From an uncultured Parabacteroides sp. (lineage in GTDB: Bacteria; Bacteroidota; Bacteroidia; Bacteroidales; Tannerellaceae), in contig URGO01000154.1 of assembly GCA_900547435.1 (NCBI GenBank), positions 1 through 6,757 on the forward strand: a DNA stretch of 6,757 nucleotides, written 5' to 3'. Both the position numbers and the translations under genes were made by a program. Shown here in pieces: positions 1 to 6,608 of this stretch. Positions within the stretch are counted from its first letter, which is position 1. The number at the start of each line of letters is the position of its first letter. The notes under the pieces were generated by a model that did no database searches, was not told the origin of the DNA, and saw only the letters and a list, made by a program, of their open reading frames with translations.

Positions 1-2
1 TG

Positions 3-50
3 GTCTATGCTGTTTGTGCTAGTACAATCCGAATGGTGGAAGGACGGTAG
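3..50 (+). CDS. Possible 3' end of an upstream gene, perhaps an ABC transporter ATPase
   Basis: The third reading frame is open from the window edge to a TAG at 48-50 and reads VYAVCASTIRMVEGR. The spacing of A..AS.TIRM.EGR resembles the end of the ATP-binding subunit of ABC transporters, where the stretch after the H-loop often reads like A..AsrtIrm.DGr. This is a similarity recalled from the family, over only 15 residues. Frame 1 is also open, to a TGA at 79-81 (ending in SIQKNCP), so the frame choice is uncertain. A gene ending here fits the terminator at 123-161. The start lies outside the window. Confidence 0.33.
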   Translation, partial: VYAVCASTIRMVEGR

Positions 51-122
51 TTTCTTGTCGATTCAAAAAAATTGTCCATGAATTCTTTCTATCTCTGTCT
101 TACGAAAAGCAAAGATATAGAA

Positions 123-161
123 AAAAGTCTGTCCGAAGAAATACCGGGCAGACTTTTATTT
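123..161 (+). terminator. Rho-independent terminator of the upstream gene
   Basis: A 13-bp stem (123-135 with 145-157, one G-T pair) encloses a 9-base loop. The stem ends in four T, followed by A and three more T, which gives the U-tract on the + strand. The left arm begins with a run of A, so it could also work in the opposite direction. It lies 70-110 bases after the candidate stop codons of the upstream gene and insulates the amylase region. Confidence 0.8.
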
Positions 162-222
162 GAGAATCCTTTTGTGGAGATTTGCTTCTGTAAATGGATT
201 TGTTTTTGTCGAATATCCACCC

Positions 223-322
223 AATTGTTTGCATCACCCGGGTGAATTAATTGCATCACAACTGTGATTTAATTGATTCACAATGGTAAATTAATTACAT
301 CACCCGGGTGATGCAAACAATT
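223..322. repeat. Four-unit, 22-bp-period palindromic array upstream of the amylase promoter
   Basis: Four 14-bp palindromic or near-palindromic cores start at 233, 255, 277 and 299, exactly 22 bp apart. They read ATCACCCGGGTGAA, ATCACAACTGTGAT, TTCACAATGGTAAA and ATCACCCGGGTGAT. The three 8-bp linkers between them all begin TTAATT. The outer arms, 223-245 and 300-322, form a perfect 23-bp inverted repeat, so the block is one large imperfect dyad centred at 272.5. It ends 16 bp before the -33 box of the amylase promoter. Helical phasing (about two turns per unit) and position suggest a cooperative protein-binding region, but this is inference. I cannot name the regulator. No promoter motif lies between the arms. 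Confidence 0.85.
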
Positions 323-338
323 TTAAGGATGCATATAA

Positions 339-369
339 TTTGTTTTTTGCTCAAAGTTTTTTATATTTG
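339..369 (+). promoter_or_regulatory. Bacteroidetes-type promoter of the amylase gene
   Basis: TTTG at 339-342 and TATATTTG at 362-369 match the Bacteroides -33/-7 consensus (TTTG, 19-21 bp, TAnnTTTG) with a 19-bp spacer. Transcription would begin near 375, leaving a leader of about 40 bases before the ATG at 416. This placement rules out the upstream GTG at 308 as start, because that codon would lie outside the transcript. Confidence 0.78.
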
Positions 370-415
370 CGGATATATATATTTTTTGTGTAGGGCTAAT
401 TTAAAATCGAATGGT

Positions 416-2257
416 ATGAAGAAGTTTGTAAAATGGCTGTTTTTAGCTATGTGTGTAGTGCAGAGCGGTTGGTCAATATCCATTGAAAGAGTAGAACCGT
501 TATGCTGGTGGACCGGAATGAAGAATCCGGAGTTGCAAATCATGGTTTGCGGGAAAGATATCGGTGCGGCGCAAGTGGAGTTGGATTATGCGGGCGTTAC
601 CTTAAAGGAAACGGTGCGATTGGAAAATCCGGATTATTTACTTCTCTATTTGAATATCTCTCCGGAGGCAAAGCCGGGGCAGATGAAGTTGGTGTTCAAG
701 CAGGACAATCAGGTATCGGAGCGGAATTTTGAGCTGAAGGCGCGTAATACGAAGCCGGGTGCGGCTGGTTTCTCGCCGGCGGATGTCATGTATCTGATTA
801 CTCCGGACCGTTTTGCCAATGCGGATCCCTCGAATGACAATCTGGATGAGGTAAGGGTGGACCGAAGTAATGCGAATGCGCGCCATGGAGGCGACTTGCG
901 TGGGATTATCGACAGGTTGGATTATATTCAGGATTTGGGATTCACGACCATTTGGCTGAATCCGGTGTTGGAAAACCGGATGCCGGGCGGTTCGTATCAC
1001 GGATATGCTATTACCGATTTCTATCATGTGGATCCTCGTTTCGGTACGAACGAAGAGTATTGCGAACTGATAGACAAGGCGCACCAAAAAGGAATGAAGA
1101 TAGTTATGGATATGATATTCAATCATTGCGGAAGCGCTCATCCGTGGGTGAAGAATATGCCTTCGTCGGATTGGCTGAACAATGGCGGGAAATATATGCA
1201 GACTACTCATTATAAATGGACGGTAATGGATATCCATGCGCCGGAAACGGAGAAGACGCAATTGGTGGATGGCTGGTTTTCTCCGGGAATGCCGGATTTG
1301 AATCAGCGCAACCGGCACCTGGCCCGCTATTTGATACAGAATAGTATCTGGTGGATTGAATATGCGCGGATTGATGGCATCCGGCAAGATACGCATCCTT
1401 ACGCGGATTATGATTTTATGGCCGAATGGTGTAAGGAGGTCTTGGAGGAATATCCGGACTTCAATATTGTAGGCGAAGGCTGGTATCCGCGCGGGACGGC
1501 TTCGGCCTGGTGGCAACGCAATTCGGTTCTTAATGAAAATAATAGTTATCTGAAAACCGTGATGGACTTTAACCTGACTTTTGCGGCTCAGGAGGCTTTC
1601 TCCGAAGATTGCTCTTCGCAGGAAGGGGGCGAGTCCGGACTATTCAAGTTGTATGAAGTCATCGCGCAGGACTTTATGTATCCTGACCCGAATAATATCC
1701 TGACATTTTTGGATAACCATGATTTGGGACGGTTTATGTTGGAGGGCGAGACGGATTTGAGGAAATACAAGCAGGGTCTTGCGTTCCTGTTGACTACACG
1801 CGGTATACCTCAGATATATTATGGTACGGAAATCCTGATGACCGGTACAAAAGCCGAGGGTGACGGGCAGATTCGCAAGGATTTTCCGGGAGGTTGGCAA
1901 GGCGATAAGACGGATGCCTTTACCGAAGCCGGACGTACGGAACTCCAGAATGAGGCATGGAATTACCTGCATACCTTGCTGAATTGGCGTAAAGGAAACG
2001 ATGCCGTGAAGATGGGCCGGCTGGTTCATTATACTCCTGATGCTTCCGGATGTTATGTCTATGCCCGTATCCATGGCACGGAAAAGGTTTTGGTGGTTTT
2101 GAATGGGACAAGTAGCGACAAGCAATTAGAAACCGCCCGTTTCCGTGAGGTAATAGGGGATAGTACCTCCGGTAAGGATGTGATTAGCGGAAAAGAGATT
2201 CCTATAGCCTCATCGTTGACTATTCCGGCGCGGGGAGTCTATATTTTGGAGTTGTAG
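416..2257 (+). CDS. Secreted GH13 alpha-amylase family enzyme (neopullulanase/cyclomaltodextrinase type, SusA-like)
   Basis: This glycoside hydrolase should cleave alpha-1,4 (possibly alpha-1,6) bonds in starch-derived oligosaccharides, pullulan or cyclodextrins. From ATG 416 the protein has 613 residues, close to SusA of the Bacteroides starch system. Residues 1-20 (MKKFVKWLFLAMCVVQSGWS) look like a signal peptide without a lipobox, which suggests the periplasm. An N-terminal beta-domain typical of cyclomaltodextrinases covers about 21-110, the TIM barrel about 120-520, and a C-terminal beta-domain about 535-613. GH13 motifs are complete: DMIFNH at 232-237, MPDLN at 292-296, GIRQD with nucleophile D325, acid/base E354 in VGEGW, and FLDNHD at 431-436. 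The open frame extends upstream to GTG 308, but the promoter at 339-369 and the signal peptide favour 416. No susB, susC, susD or regulator gene is adjacent. Exact substrate is not decidable from sequence. Confidence 0.95.
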   Translation: MKKFVKWLFLAMCVVQSGWSISIERVEPLCWWTGMKNPELQIMVCGKDIGAAQVELDYAGVTLKETVRLENPDYLLLYLNISPEAKPGQMKLVFKQDNQVSERNFELKARNTKPGAAGFSPADVMYLITPDRFANADPSNDNLDEVRVDRSNANARHGGDLRGIIDRLDYIQDLGFTTIWLNPVLENRMPGGSYHGYAITDFYHVDPRFGTNEEYCELIDKAHQKGMKIVMDMIFNHCGSAHPWVKNMPSSDWLNNGGKYMQTTHYKWTVMDIHAPETEKTQLVDGWFSPGMPDLNQRNRHLARYLIQNSIWWIEYARIDGIRQDTHPYADYDFMAEWCKEVLEEYPDFNIVGEGWYPRGTASAWWQRNSVLNENNSYLKTVMDFNLTFAAQEAFSEDCSSQEGGESGLFKLYEVIAQDFMYPDPNNILTFLDNHDLGRFMLEGETDLRKYKQGLAFLLTTRGIPQIYYGTEILMTGTKAEGDGQIRKDFPGGWQGDKTDAFTEAGRTELQNEAWNYLHTLLNWRKGNDAVKMGRLVHYTPDASGCYVYARIHGTEKVLVVLNGTSSDKQLETARFREVIGDSTSGKDVISGKEIPIASSLTIPARGVYILEL

Positions 2258-2302
2258 GTCAAATAATTCCGTTTATTGCTTTTATTTCTCAACCGGATAT
2301 CG

Positions 2303-2310
2303 TATATTTG
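2303..2310 (+). promoter_or_regulatory. Putative -7 element of the divIC-like gene
   Basis: TATATTTG matches the Bacteroidetes -7 consensus exactly and lies 19 bases before the ATG at 2330. The -33 position 19 bp upstream reads TTTT (2280-2283), an imperfect match. The leader would be very short, about 13 bases. No terminator hairpin is visible between the amylase stop and this site, so read-through from the amylase is also possible. Confidence 0.5.
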
Positions 2311-2329
2311 CAAGCAAAAGAAAGTGAAA

Positions 2330-2635
2330 ATGTTTCGACTGAAGGAGTTTTATACAAAATACTTGGCGTGGATCAACAAATATGTGTTGGTTACGATCGG
2401 GATGTTTATCCTGATGTGCTTGGATAGCGATAGTAATTTGTATAAGCGATATATGTATGACGAGAAGATTCGTAGCTTGGAGAAGGAGATTAAGTTCTAT
2501 CAGAAGGAGATAGAGGTGAACCGGAAGAAGCTGGAAGACTTGCATACAGATAAAGAAGGATTGGAACGTTTTGCACGGGAAGAGTATTTTATGAAGCGTC
2601 CGAACGAGGATGTTTACATTATAAAGGATGAGTAA
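2330..2635 (+). CDS. DivIC/FtsB-like septum formation initiator protein
   Basis: This small bitopic membrane protein belongs to the DivIC/FtsB family, which joins FtsL and FtsQ/DivIB in the divisome and helps activate septal wall synthesis. The 101 residues show the family layout: a short cytoplasmic N-terminus, one membrane helix at about 17-31 (NKYVLVTIGMFILMC), a charged periplasmic coiled coil at about 42-72, and the conserved tail FAREEYFMKRPNEDVYII at 81-98. ATG 2330 is chosen because the frame upstream (to a TTG at 2276) runs through the -7 element. It is followed after 4 bases by the next gene, so the two are very likely co-transcribed. Whether it is called DivIC or FtsB is a naming question; the family is clear. 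Confidence 0.93.
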   Translation: MFRLKEFYTKYLAWINKYVLVTIGMFILMCLDSDSNLYKRYMYDEKIRSLEKEIKFYQKEIEVNRKKLEDLHTDKEGLERFAREEYFMKRPNEDVYIIKDE

Positions 2636-2639
2636 ATAA

Positions 2640-2978
2640 ATGAATCAACAGGTAAGAAGTTGGGTATTTGCCCTTTCATATATAGTGTTGTTGCTTGGAG
2701 CCGTGCTTTATGTGTTTCAGGGTTGGGTCGCTCCTTACTTGTTTGCCGTAGGTGCGGCAGGTGTGACGGTTTGTTATATGTCCGTTCCGGTTGTAGGATT
2801 GGACTTACGCCATAAACGGTTGCATCGTTTCAATGTGATATCCGGTATATTGATGATTTGTGCTTCCGGATTTATGTTTAAAGAGAGGTCAGAGTGGATT
2901 TTATTGCTGACTATTGCTGCTATTTTTCAAGTTTATACGGCATTTGTCGGAGGAAACGGAAGTAGTAATGAAAAGTGA
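2640..2978 (+). CDS. Small four-helix membrane protein of unknown function
   Basis: I do not recognise a named family. The 112-residue protein has four hydrophobic segments at about 8-26, 30-50, 64-80 and 86-103. The strongly basic loop DLRHKRLHR (55-63) between helices 2 and 3 should be cytoplasmic by the positive-inside rule, which places both ends in the cytoplasm. There are no cofactor or catalytic motifs. The C-terminus is a short polar tail (GGNGSSNEK). The ATG lies 4 bases after the stop of the divIC-like gene, so expression is probably coupled to it. A role near the divisome or envelope is only suggested by that neighbour. Coding status is supported by tight spacing, the length of the open frame and its coherent membrane topology. 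Confidence 0.82.
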   Translation: MNQQVRSWVFALSYIVLLLGAVLYVFQGWVAPYLFAVGAAGVTVCYMSVPVVGLDLRHKRLHRFNVISGILMICASGFMFKERSEWILLLTIAAIFQVYTAFVGGNGSSNEK

Positions 2979-2994
2979 GATTTGAGAATAAACC

Positions 2995-3047
2995 AAGACG
3001 CAAAGAAACAATCTTTTTCAGGGATGTTTCTTTGCGTCTTTCTATTT
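2995..3047. terminator. Bidirectional terminator between convergent genes
   Basis: A perfect 16-bp inverted repeat (2995-3010 with 3025-3040) encloses a 14-base loop. On the + strand it is followed by TCTATTT. On the - strand it is followed by a T-rich stretch read from 2994 downwards. It starts 17 bases after the stop of the + strand membrane protein gene and ends 22 bases before the stop of the - strand DUF5606 gene, the expected place for a shared terminator. Confidence 0.88.
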
Positions 3048-3062
3048 GGAGTAATGCGAAGA

Positions 3063-3545
3063 TCAAGCGTTTTCTTCCGGAGTCTTTTCCTCTTCTGCTT
3101 TTTCTTCGTTGCTTTTATTCTTTTCGGCCTCTGCAGATTGAGCGGCAAGTTCCTCAAGTGGTGTGAAGTCCTTAAACCCGGCATCAATCAGAAGATTATA
3201 CCACATGATCAGTTTTTTGATGTCTGACGGATAAACACGGTCGCGGTCAAATTCGGGCAGGATTTCAGCCATATAGGCACGCAATTCGTCTGCCGTGGCA
3301 GATGTTTTGACGGATGCCTTTTCTCCGTTCTCTTTCTTTAAGATATTGTTCAGAACTTGATGCAAGGGCACTTCCGAATCGTTGGTATAGATTGCGATGT
3401 CGCCCAATGAGATTACTTTATCTTTAGCGTAGGCCGGAACTTTCTTTTTATCTGCCAATGATTCCACAATCAGCATGTTCTTTCCGTGAGAAACTAATCT
3501 GAATAAACCAGGTCTTCCAGATATAGACAAAATAGTTTTCAACAT
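3063..3545 (-). CDS. DUF5606 family protein
   Basis: I recognise this as the Bacteroidetes protein family annotated DUF5606, from the start MLKTILSISGRPGLFRLVSH and the following GKNMLIVESL. Its function is unknown to me. The 160 residues have no signal peptide or membrane helix, so it should be cytoplasmic. Residues 1-70 are rich in beta-type hydrophobic stretches. Residues 83-125 (ADELRAYMAEILPEFD and SDIKKLIMWYNLLIDAG) look helical. From about 130 onward the chain is a low-complexity, Glu/Lys/Ala-rich tail that is probably disordered. It is the last gene of the nusB-to-coaE cluster, 67 bases after coaE, with its own -7 element. That position suggests a housekeeping role, but nothing more specific can be said. 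Confidence 0.9.
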   Translation of the reverse strand: MLKTILSISGRPGLFRLVSHGKNMLIVESLADKKKVPAYAKDKVISLGDIAIYTNDSEVPLHQVLNNILKKENGEKASVKTSATADELRAYMAEILPEFDRDRVYPSDIKKLIMWYNLLIDAGFKDFTPLEELAAQSAEAEKNKSNEEKAEEEKTPEENA

Positions 3546-3598
3546 AATTTTTTCTTTTTACTTAGTTATAAGATTTGAATAATGATTAAACGTAGCGG

Positions 3599-3606
3599 CA
3601 AAGGTA
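3599..3606 (-). promoter_or_regulatory. Putative -7 element of the DUF5606 gene
   Basis: On the - strand the sequence reads TACCTTTG, an exact match to TAnnTTTG. It lies in the 67-base gap after coaE and would give a leader of about 45 bases before the ATG at 3545. No TTTG-like -33 box is found 19-21 bp upstream, so the promoter call rests on the -7 box alone. Confidence 0.4.
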
Positions 3607-3612
3607 ACATAA

Positions 3613-4200
3613 CTATGGGATATTCTCAGCATATTGAAGCAAAAACTTTTCAACTTGTGGTATTAAAGCCTGTTTCCCATCGTTCAGGATGGTGAAATCA
3701 GCTTTTTCACGTTTTGCCTCGTCCGGCATTTGGCTATTGATTCGTTGTCGGATGGCATCTCGCGAGGTTTTGTCTCGTAACAAAGCCCGTTCGATGCGGA
3801 TATCTATGGGGGCATATACCATCAGGCAAGTATCTACAATCCGATTAAATCCTGATTCGAATAGGATGGCCGATTCGATTGCGCATAAAGGTGTCTTTTG
3901 TCGGATGCACCAATCCTCGAAATCTTTGTTTACTTCCGGGTGGATAATGTGATTGACCTTTTGCAAGATACGCTCATCCCTGAAAATGTAGGAAGCTAAA
4001 AGCGGTTTGTTCAGCTTTTCTCCGGTATAGAGCTCCGGACCCAGTAGTTCGATGAGTTTTGCTTTTATGACAGGTGAGGTGCTTGTCAATCGTTTGCTTT
4101 CTTCGTCTGCTATATATACAGGTATTCCATGGAGCTTTAATAATTCGGCTACAACCGATTTTCCGCTTCCGATACCTCCGGTGATGCCTATTTTCTTCAT
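3613..4200 (-). CDS. coaE: Dephospho-CoA kinase
   Basis: This enzyme catalyses the last step of coenzyme A synthesis, ATP-dependent phosphorylation of the 3'-hydroxyl of dephospho-CoA, in the cytoplasm. The 195 residues match the usual family length. The P-loop GGIGSGKS is at 8-15, followed by the YIADEESKR region (29-37), which holds the family's conserved Asp at D32. Also visible are NHIIHPEV at 83-90, the ESAILFESG strand-loop at 109-117, a lid-like segment rich in Arg at about 134-152, and ADFTILNDG at 167-175. Its ATG overlaps the stop of the ybbR-like gene in an ATGA arrangement, so translation is probably coupled. The two proteins have no obvious biochemical link. The pairing is common in Bacteroidales, as far as I know. 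Confidence 0.96.
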   Translation of the reverse strand: MKKIGITGGIGSGKSVVAELLKLHGIPVYIADEESKRLTSTSPVIKAKLIELLGPELYTGEKLNKPLLASYIFRDERILQKVNHIIHPEVNKDFEDWCIRQKTPLCAIESAILFESGFNRIVDTCLMVYAPIDIRIERALLRDKTSRDAIRQRINSQMPDEAKREKADFTILNDGKQALIPQVEKFLLQYAENIP

Positions 4201-5210
4201 CGGTTTGTATAGTTTTCTTCTAAAATAAACTCAATGGTACTCGGATTAAGGGTATAGCTTTTTACCCAATCCGGTTTCTGTGTTATGTCTATATCGAATG
4301 AGCCGGTTACGTTCTCTTCCAAATCTTGGAAGGGTACCTGGATGGCCAATGACTCATTGGTCAAATCCTTGAACTTGGATATCGGGATGTTGCAAAGCAC
4401 TTCAACGGTTGGAGGAAACGTCCGGATTTTGTATTTCGAAGGGACATGAATGACTTCGACCGGGATATTCAAAGTCTTTTCGGTATATTCTTCGATAGGG
4501 ATGATGACAGAAACCCGTTCTGTTCCCAAGTTGGCTCCGTCGATTTGCTCTAATTCCATATTTTTTGTCACGCTCTTTTTCCCGTTTTTTATATCCACAA
4601 AAGCGGTTCTGACCTCTTGAATCGTATCTAACACCGATTGGCTGGCATAAACGGTTACGTGAGAAGGGGTGATAATGATATCGCTTGATACCCGAAAGCC
4701 GGTTTCGGTACTGACTGACCCGTTGAATACAACCGGTACCTCTTTGCTTTTTCGTAATCCATAGTTAAGGACTATCCGTTGTGGTTCGAAATTGTAGACC
4801 GTTGTACTTGCTAAAATCTGTTTCTGAATATCTGTTTCCAGGCTATTCCTGCTGATGATAAGACGGTCTGTATCCATCGGAAGACTCTCTAAGTTGATGG
4901 TTATGGAGCGGAACTTCTGGCCGAGCGTGTAGTTTAGCAACGCGCTTCCCTTATCCCGAACATGAACCTTAATCATATCCGGAATTTTTGACTCAAATAT
5001 AATATTTGCCGGGACATTGTTGTATTTGACCGGAATAGACAAATCTGTTTCATATTCTTGTTGCAAGGCTTGTAATAGCCAGAACCCGAAAGAAAGAAGT
5101 ACGAAGCAGAAAAAAATTAAAGCTTCTTTCCATCGCTGGCGATGCAAAAAAGCTTTAATGTCTGTTACGGTCGACTTGAATGTCCGAATAAGCCCATCCA
5201 GTCTTACCAT
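4197..5210 (-). CDS. YbbR-like domain protein (CdaR-related)
   Basis: A membrane-anchored protein with extracytoplasmic YbbR-like repeats. After a basic N-terminal segment of about 28 residues, one membrane helix spans about 29-48 (EALIFFCFVLLSFGFWLLQA). The rest, on the periplasmic side, contains three repeats at about 53-150, 155-238 and 244-333. Each shows the pattern of a beta strand ending in IPV or VPV, a proline-containing segment, and a closing P..I or P..V strand. In Firmicutes, YbbR/CdaR proteins regulate the c-di-AMP cyclase CdaA, but no cyclase gene is present here, so that role is not established for this protein. The start at ATG 5210 is the only Met before the membrane helix. 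The gene follows yajC by 53 bases and overlaps coaE by 4. Confidence 0.9.
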   Translation of the reverse strand: MVRLDGLIRTFKSTVTDIKAFLHRQRWKEALIFFCFVLLSFGFWLLQALQQEYETDLSIPVKYNNVPANIIFESKIPDMIKVHVRDKGSALLNYTLGQKFRSITINLESLPMDTDRLIISRNSLETDIQKQILASTTVYNFEPQRIVLNYGLRKSKEVPVVFNGSVSTETGFRVSSDIIITPSHVTVYASQSVLDTIQEVRTAFVDIKNGKKSVTKNMELEQIDGANLGTERVSVIIPIEEYTEKTLNIPVEVIHVPSKYKIRTFPPTVEVLCNIPISKFKDLTNESLAIQVPFQDLEENVTGSFDIDITQKPDWVKSYTLNPSTIEFILEENYTNR

Positions 5211-5263
5211 ATAGTTTACTCTTTATGTTTGTAAGTTTTTTTAGTTTCTAAAATTAAAAACAC

Positions 5264-5575
5264 TTACTTTTGTTTTGCATCTTCTGATGAAGCGAAAATA
5301 GAGGCTTTGTCTATTTGGATATTTACACCGTTGGCGATTTCGATTACCATATATACATCGCCGATTTCTTTAATTTTTCCGTAAATACCCCCTGCGGTAA
5401 TGACTTTATCGCCCACTTTCAATGCTTCGCGTGCTTTTTGAATCTCTTTTTGCCGCTTTTGTTGCGGACGGATCATAAAGAAGTAGAAGATTGCGACAAT
5501 GACAATCATCATAATGATACCTGACCATTGTGATTGTCCGGCTGATGCCGTCTGAAGTAAAATACTTAAATTCAT
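5264..5575 (-). CDS. yajC: Preprotein translocase accessory subunit YajC
   Basis: YajC associates with SecDF at the Sec translocon in the inner membrane. The 103-residue length is typical. One membrane helix is at about 18-34, directly followed by the family signature FFMIRPQQKRQKE (32-44). After this comes the conserved cytoplasmic part LKVGDKVITAGGIYGKI (52-68), ending in a small beta-rich segment and a polar tail (SSEDAKQK). The short N-terminus is rich in Gln and Ser, as in many YajC proteins. In many proteobacteria yajC lies beside secD and secF; here it lies between nusB and ybbR, an order I associate with Bacteroidales. A separate promoter may sit in the 68-base gap upstream. Confidence 0.97.
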   Translation of the reverse strand: MNLSILLQTASAGQSQWSGIIMMIVIVAIFYFFMIRPQQKRQKEIQKAREALKVGDKVITAGGIYGKIKEIGDVYMVIEIANGVNIQIDKASIFASSEDAKQK

Positions 5576-5625
5576 CTTTTCGTTATAAATTAGTTACACG
5601 TTTCTCATCGGTTAGTCCGACGGGA

Positions 5626-5656
5626 CAAATGTAACAATAAATATTAATCTTTCAAT
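5626..5656 (-). promoter_or_regulatory. Putative promoter of yajC and downstream genes
   Basis: On the - strand, TACATTTG (5626-5633) matches TAnnTTTG exactly. ATTG (5653-5656), separated by 19 bp, matches three of four -33 bases. The -33 box lies inside the end of nusB. The start site would fall near 5619, about 45 bases before the yajC ATG. It would let yajC-ybbR-coaE be expressed independently of nusB. Confidence 0.5.
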
Positions 5657-6570
5657 AAAAGCTGCTCACTTTTTAATTCGTTGACAATTGAATCCAGAAT
5701 TCCATTGATGAAAATACCGCTTTTCGGTGTGCTGTAATGCTTGGCAATGTCGATATATTCATTCAAGGTGACGCTTATAGGAATGGTCGGGAAAGTCATG
5801 ATTTCCGTCAGGGCCACTTGCATGATATAGAGGTCGATGCTGGCAATCCGGTCGGTTTCCCAGTTCTTTATATGCTTTTCGATGCGCTGGCGATAATCGC
5901 TCCCTTTCAAGATAGCTTGATGGAATAGTTTGGTGGCAAACAATTTGTCGTCCATATCCTTGAACATGGGCAATAACTCCTGCTTGCTTCCGGTCGATTC
6001 GTCAAAGCGCTTGATGGTTTTCAGGGTGAATGTCTCTATAATGGAGATGTCGTCATTCCAATAGATGCTTTTATCTTCTAGATATTCTTCCACATCATCG
6101 CTGCAACAAATCAGATTCTTGAAGGTGGAACGCCAAAACTCACGGTCTACGTCATAATTGTCTTCCGGATTTTTCAAATAATCGGCATAAATGTCGGATG
6201 CTAAAATGCTGTCCAATACATCTTTGACAAATTCTTCATCATTAGCCCATGAAATGCCCTGCTCCGATATATACTTCTGCAACATTTCGTTTTGCTCCAA
6301 TTGCGCCACAAACCGGTTGTCAATCAGGCGCGTATTCGGATTCAAATCCTCTTCCGTAGGCATAAATTTATGCTTGCGGATGTCCAAAGTCCGTCTGTGT
6401 AAGTTGGTTACTTCAACAATAAGGAGTAGGAGGTAATAGTAGAGGTCATACGATTTCTGGAGGCTGAACATCAATTCCTTATCAGCCAGTTTTAAATCGC
6501 CACTTCCGTTCTGATAGTATGAGTAAACTATCTGCAATACTTTAATACGGATTAAAATTCTGTTAATCAT
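5644..6570 (-). CDS. nusB: Transcription antitermination factor NusB (long Bacteroidetes form)
   Basis: NusB binds boxA RNA with NusE (ribosomal protein S10) and supports antitermination, mainly on rRNA operons. The C-terminal half carries the NusB signature: DRIASIDLYIMQVALTEIM at 240-258, then the PISVTLNEYIDIAKHYS segment at 264-280 and SGIFINGILDSIVNEL at 284-299. The N-terminus MINRILIRIKVLQIVYSYYQ resembles the first helix of classical NusB. At 308 residues it is about twice the length of the 139-residue E. coli protein. The extra 150 or so residues, roughly 25-190, separate the first helix from the rest and are rich in acidic and aromatic residues. Long forms are usual in Bacteroidetes, to my knowledge. 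It is the first gene of the - strand cluster, with a promoter-like sequence at 6609-6636. Confidence 0.95.
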   Translation of the reverse strand: MINRILIRIKVLQIVYSYYQNGSGDLKLADKELMFSLQKSYDLYYYLLLLIVEVTNLHRRTLDIRKHKFMPTEEDLNPNTRLIDNRFVAQLEQNEMLQKYISEQGISWANDEEFVKDVLDSILASDIYADYLKNPEDNYDVDREFWRSTFKNLICCSDDVEEYLEDKSIYWNDDISIIETFTLKTIKRFDESTGSKQELLPMFKDMDDKLFATKLFHQAILKGSDYRQRIEKHIKNWETDRIASIDLYIMQVALTEIMTFPTIPISVTLNEYIDIAKHYSTPKSGIFINGILDSIVNELKSEQLLLKD

Positions 6571-6608
6571 CGTTAGAAAGAACTTCTTGTTTTACTTATT
6601 TCAGGGTG

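Noticed and set aside
110..117. TATCTTTG on the - strand, an exact -7 match.
   Set aside because: No -33 box at the right distance and no gene in the window that it could serve; AT-rich DNA gives such matches by chance.
223..322. Invertible promoter bounded by 23-bp inverted repeats.
   Set aside because: The segment between the arms is only 54 bp, contains no -7/-33 pair, and continues the same 22-bp unit pattern as the arms. The promoter lies outside. A recombinase gene is not seen in the window.
308..415. Upstream in-frame extension of the amylase starting at GTG 308 (36 extra residues).
   Set aside because: The codon lies inside the palindromic array and upstream of the promoter at 339-369. 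Starting at 416 gives a normal signal peptide and the expected length.
638..1516. Long open frame of 292 codons on the - strand inside the amylase gene.
   Set aside because: It is antisense to intact GH13 motifs, has an Arg/Ile/His-biased composition typical of a shadow frame, and shows no recognisable domain.
2276..2329. N-terminal extension of the DivIC-like protein from TTG 2276.
   Set aside because: It would be translated through the -7 element at 2303-2310, and the family normally starts a few residues before the membrane helix, as with ATG 2330.
2975..3227. Small + strand open frames of 63 and 81 codons overlapping the terminator and the end of the DUF5606 gene.
   Set aside because: They run through the terminator hairpin and antisense to a recognised gene, with no family similarity.
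5231..5267. AT-rich hairpin between yajC and the ybbR-like gene (GTAAGT/ACTTAC outside, TTTTAG/CTAAAA inside).
   Set aside because: The arms are uneven in length, the stem is weak, and no U-tract follows on the transcribed strand, so I do not call it a terminator.
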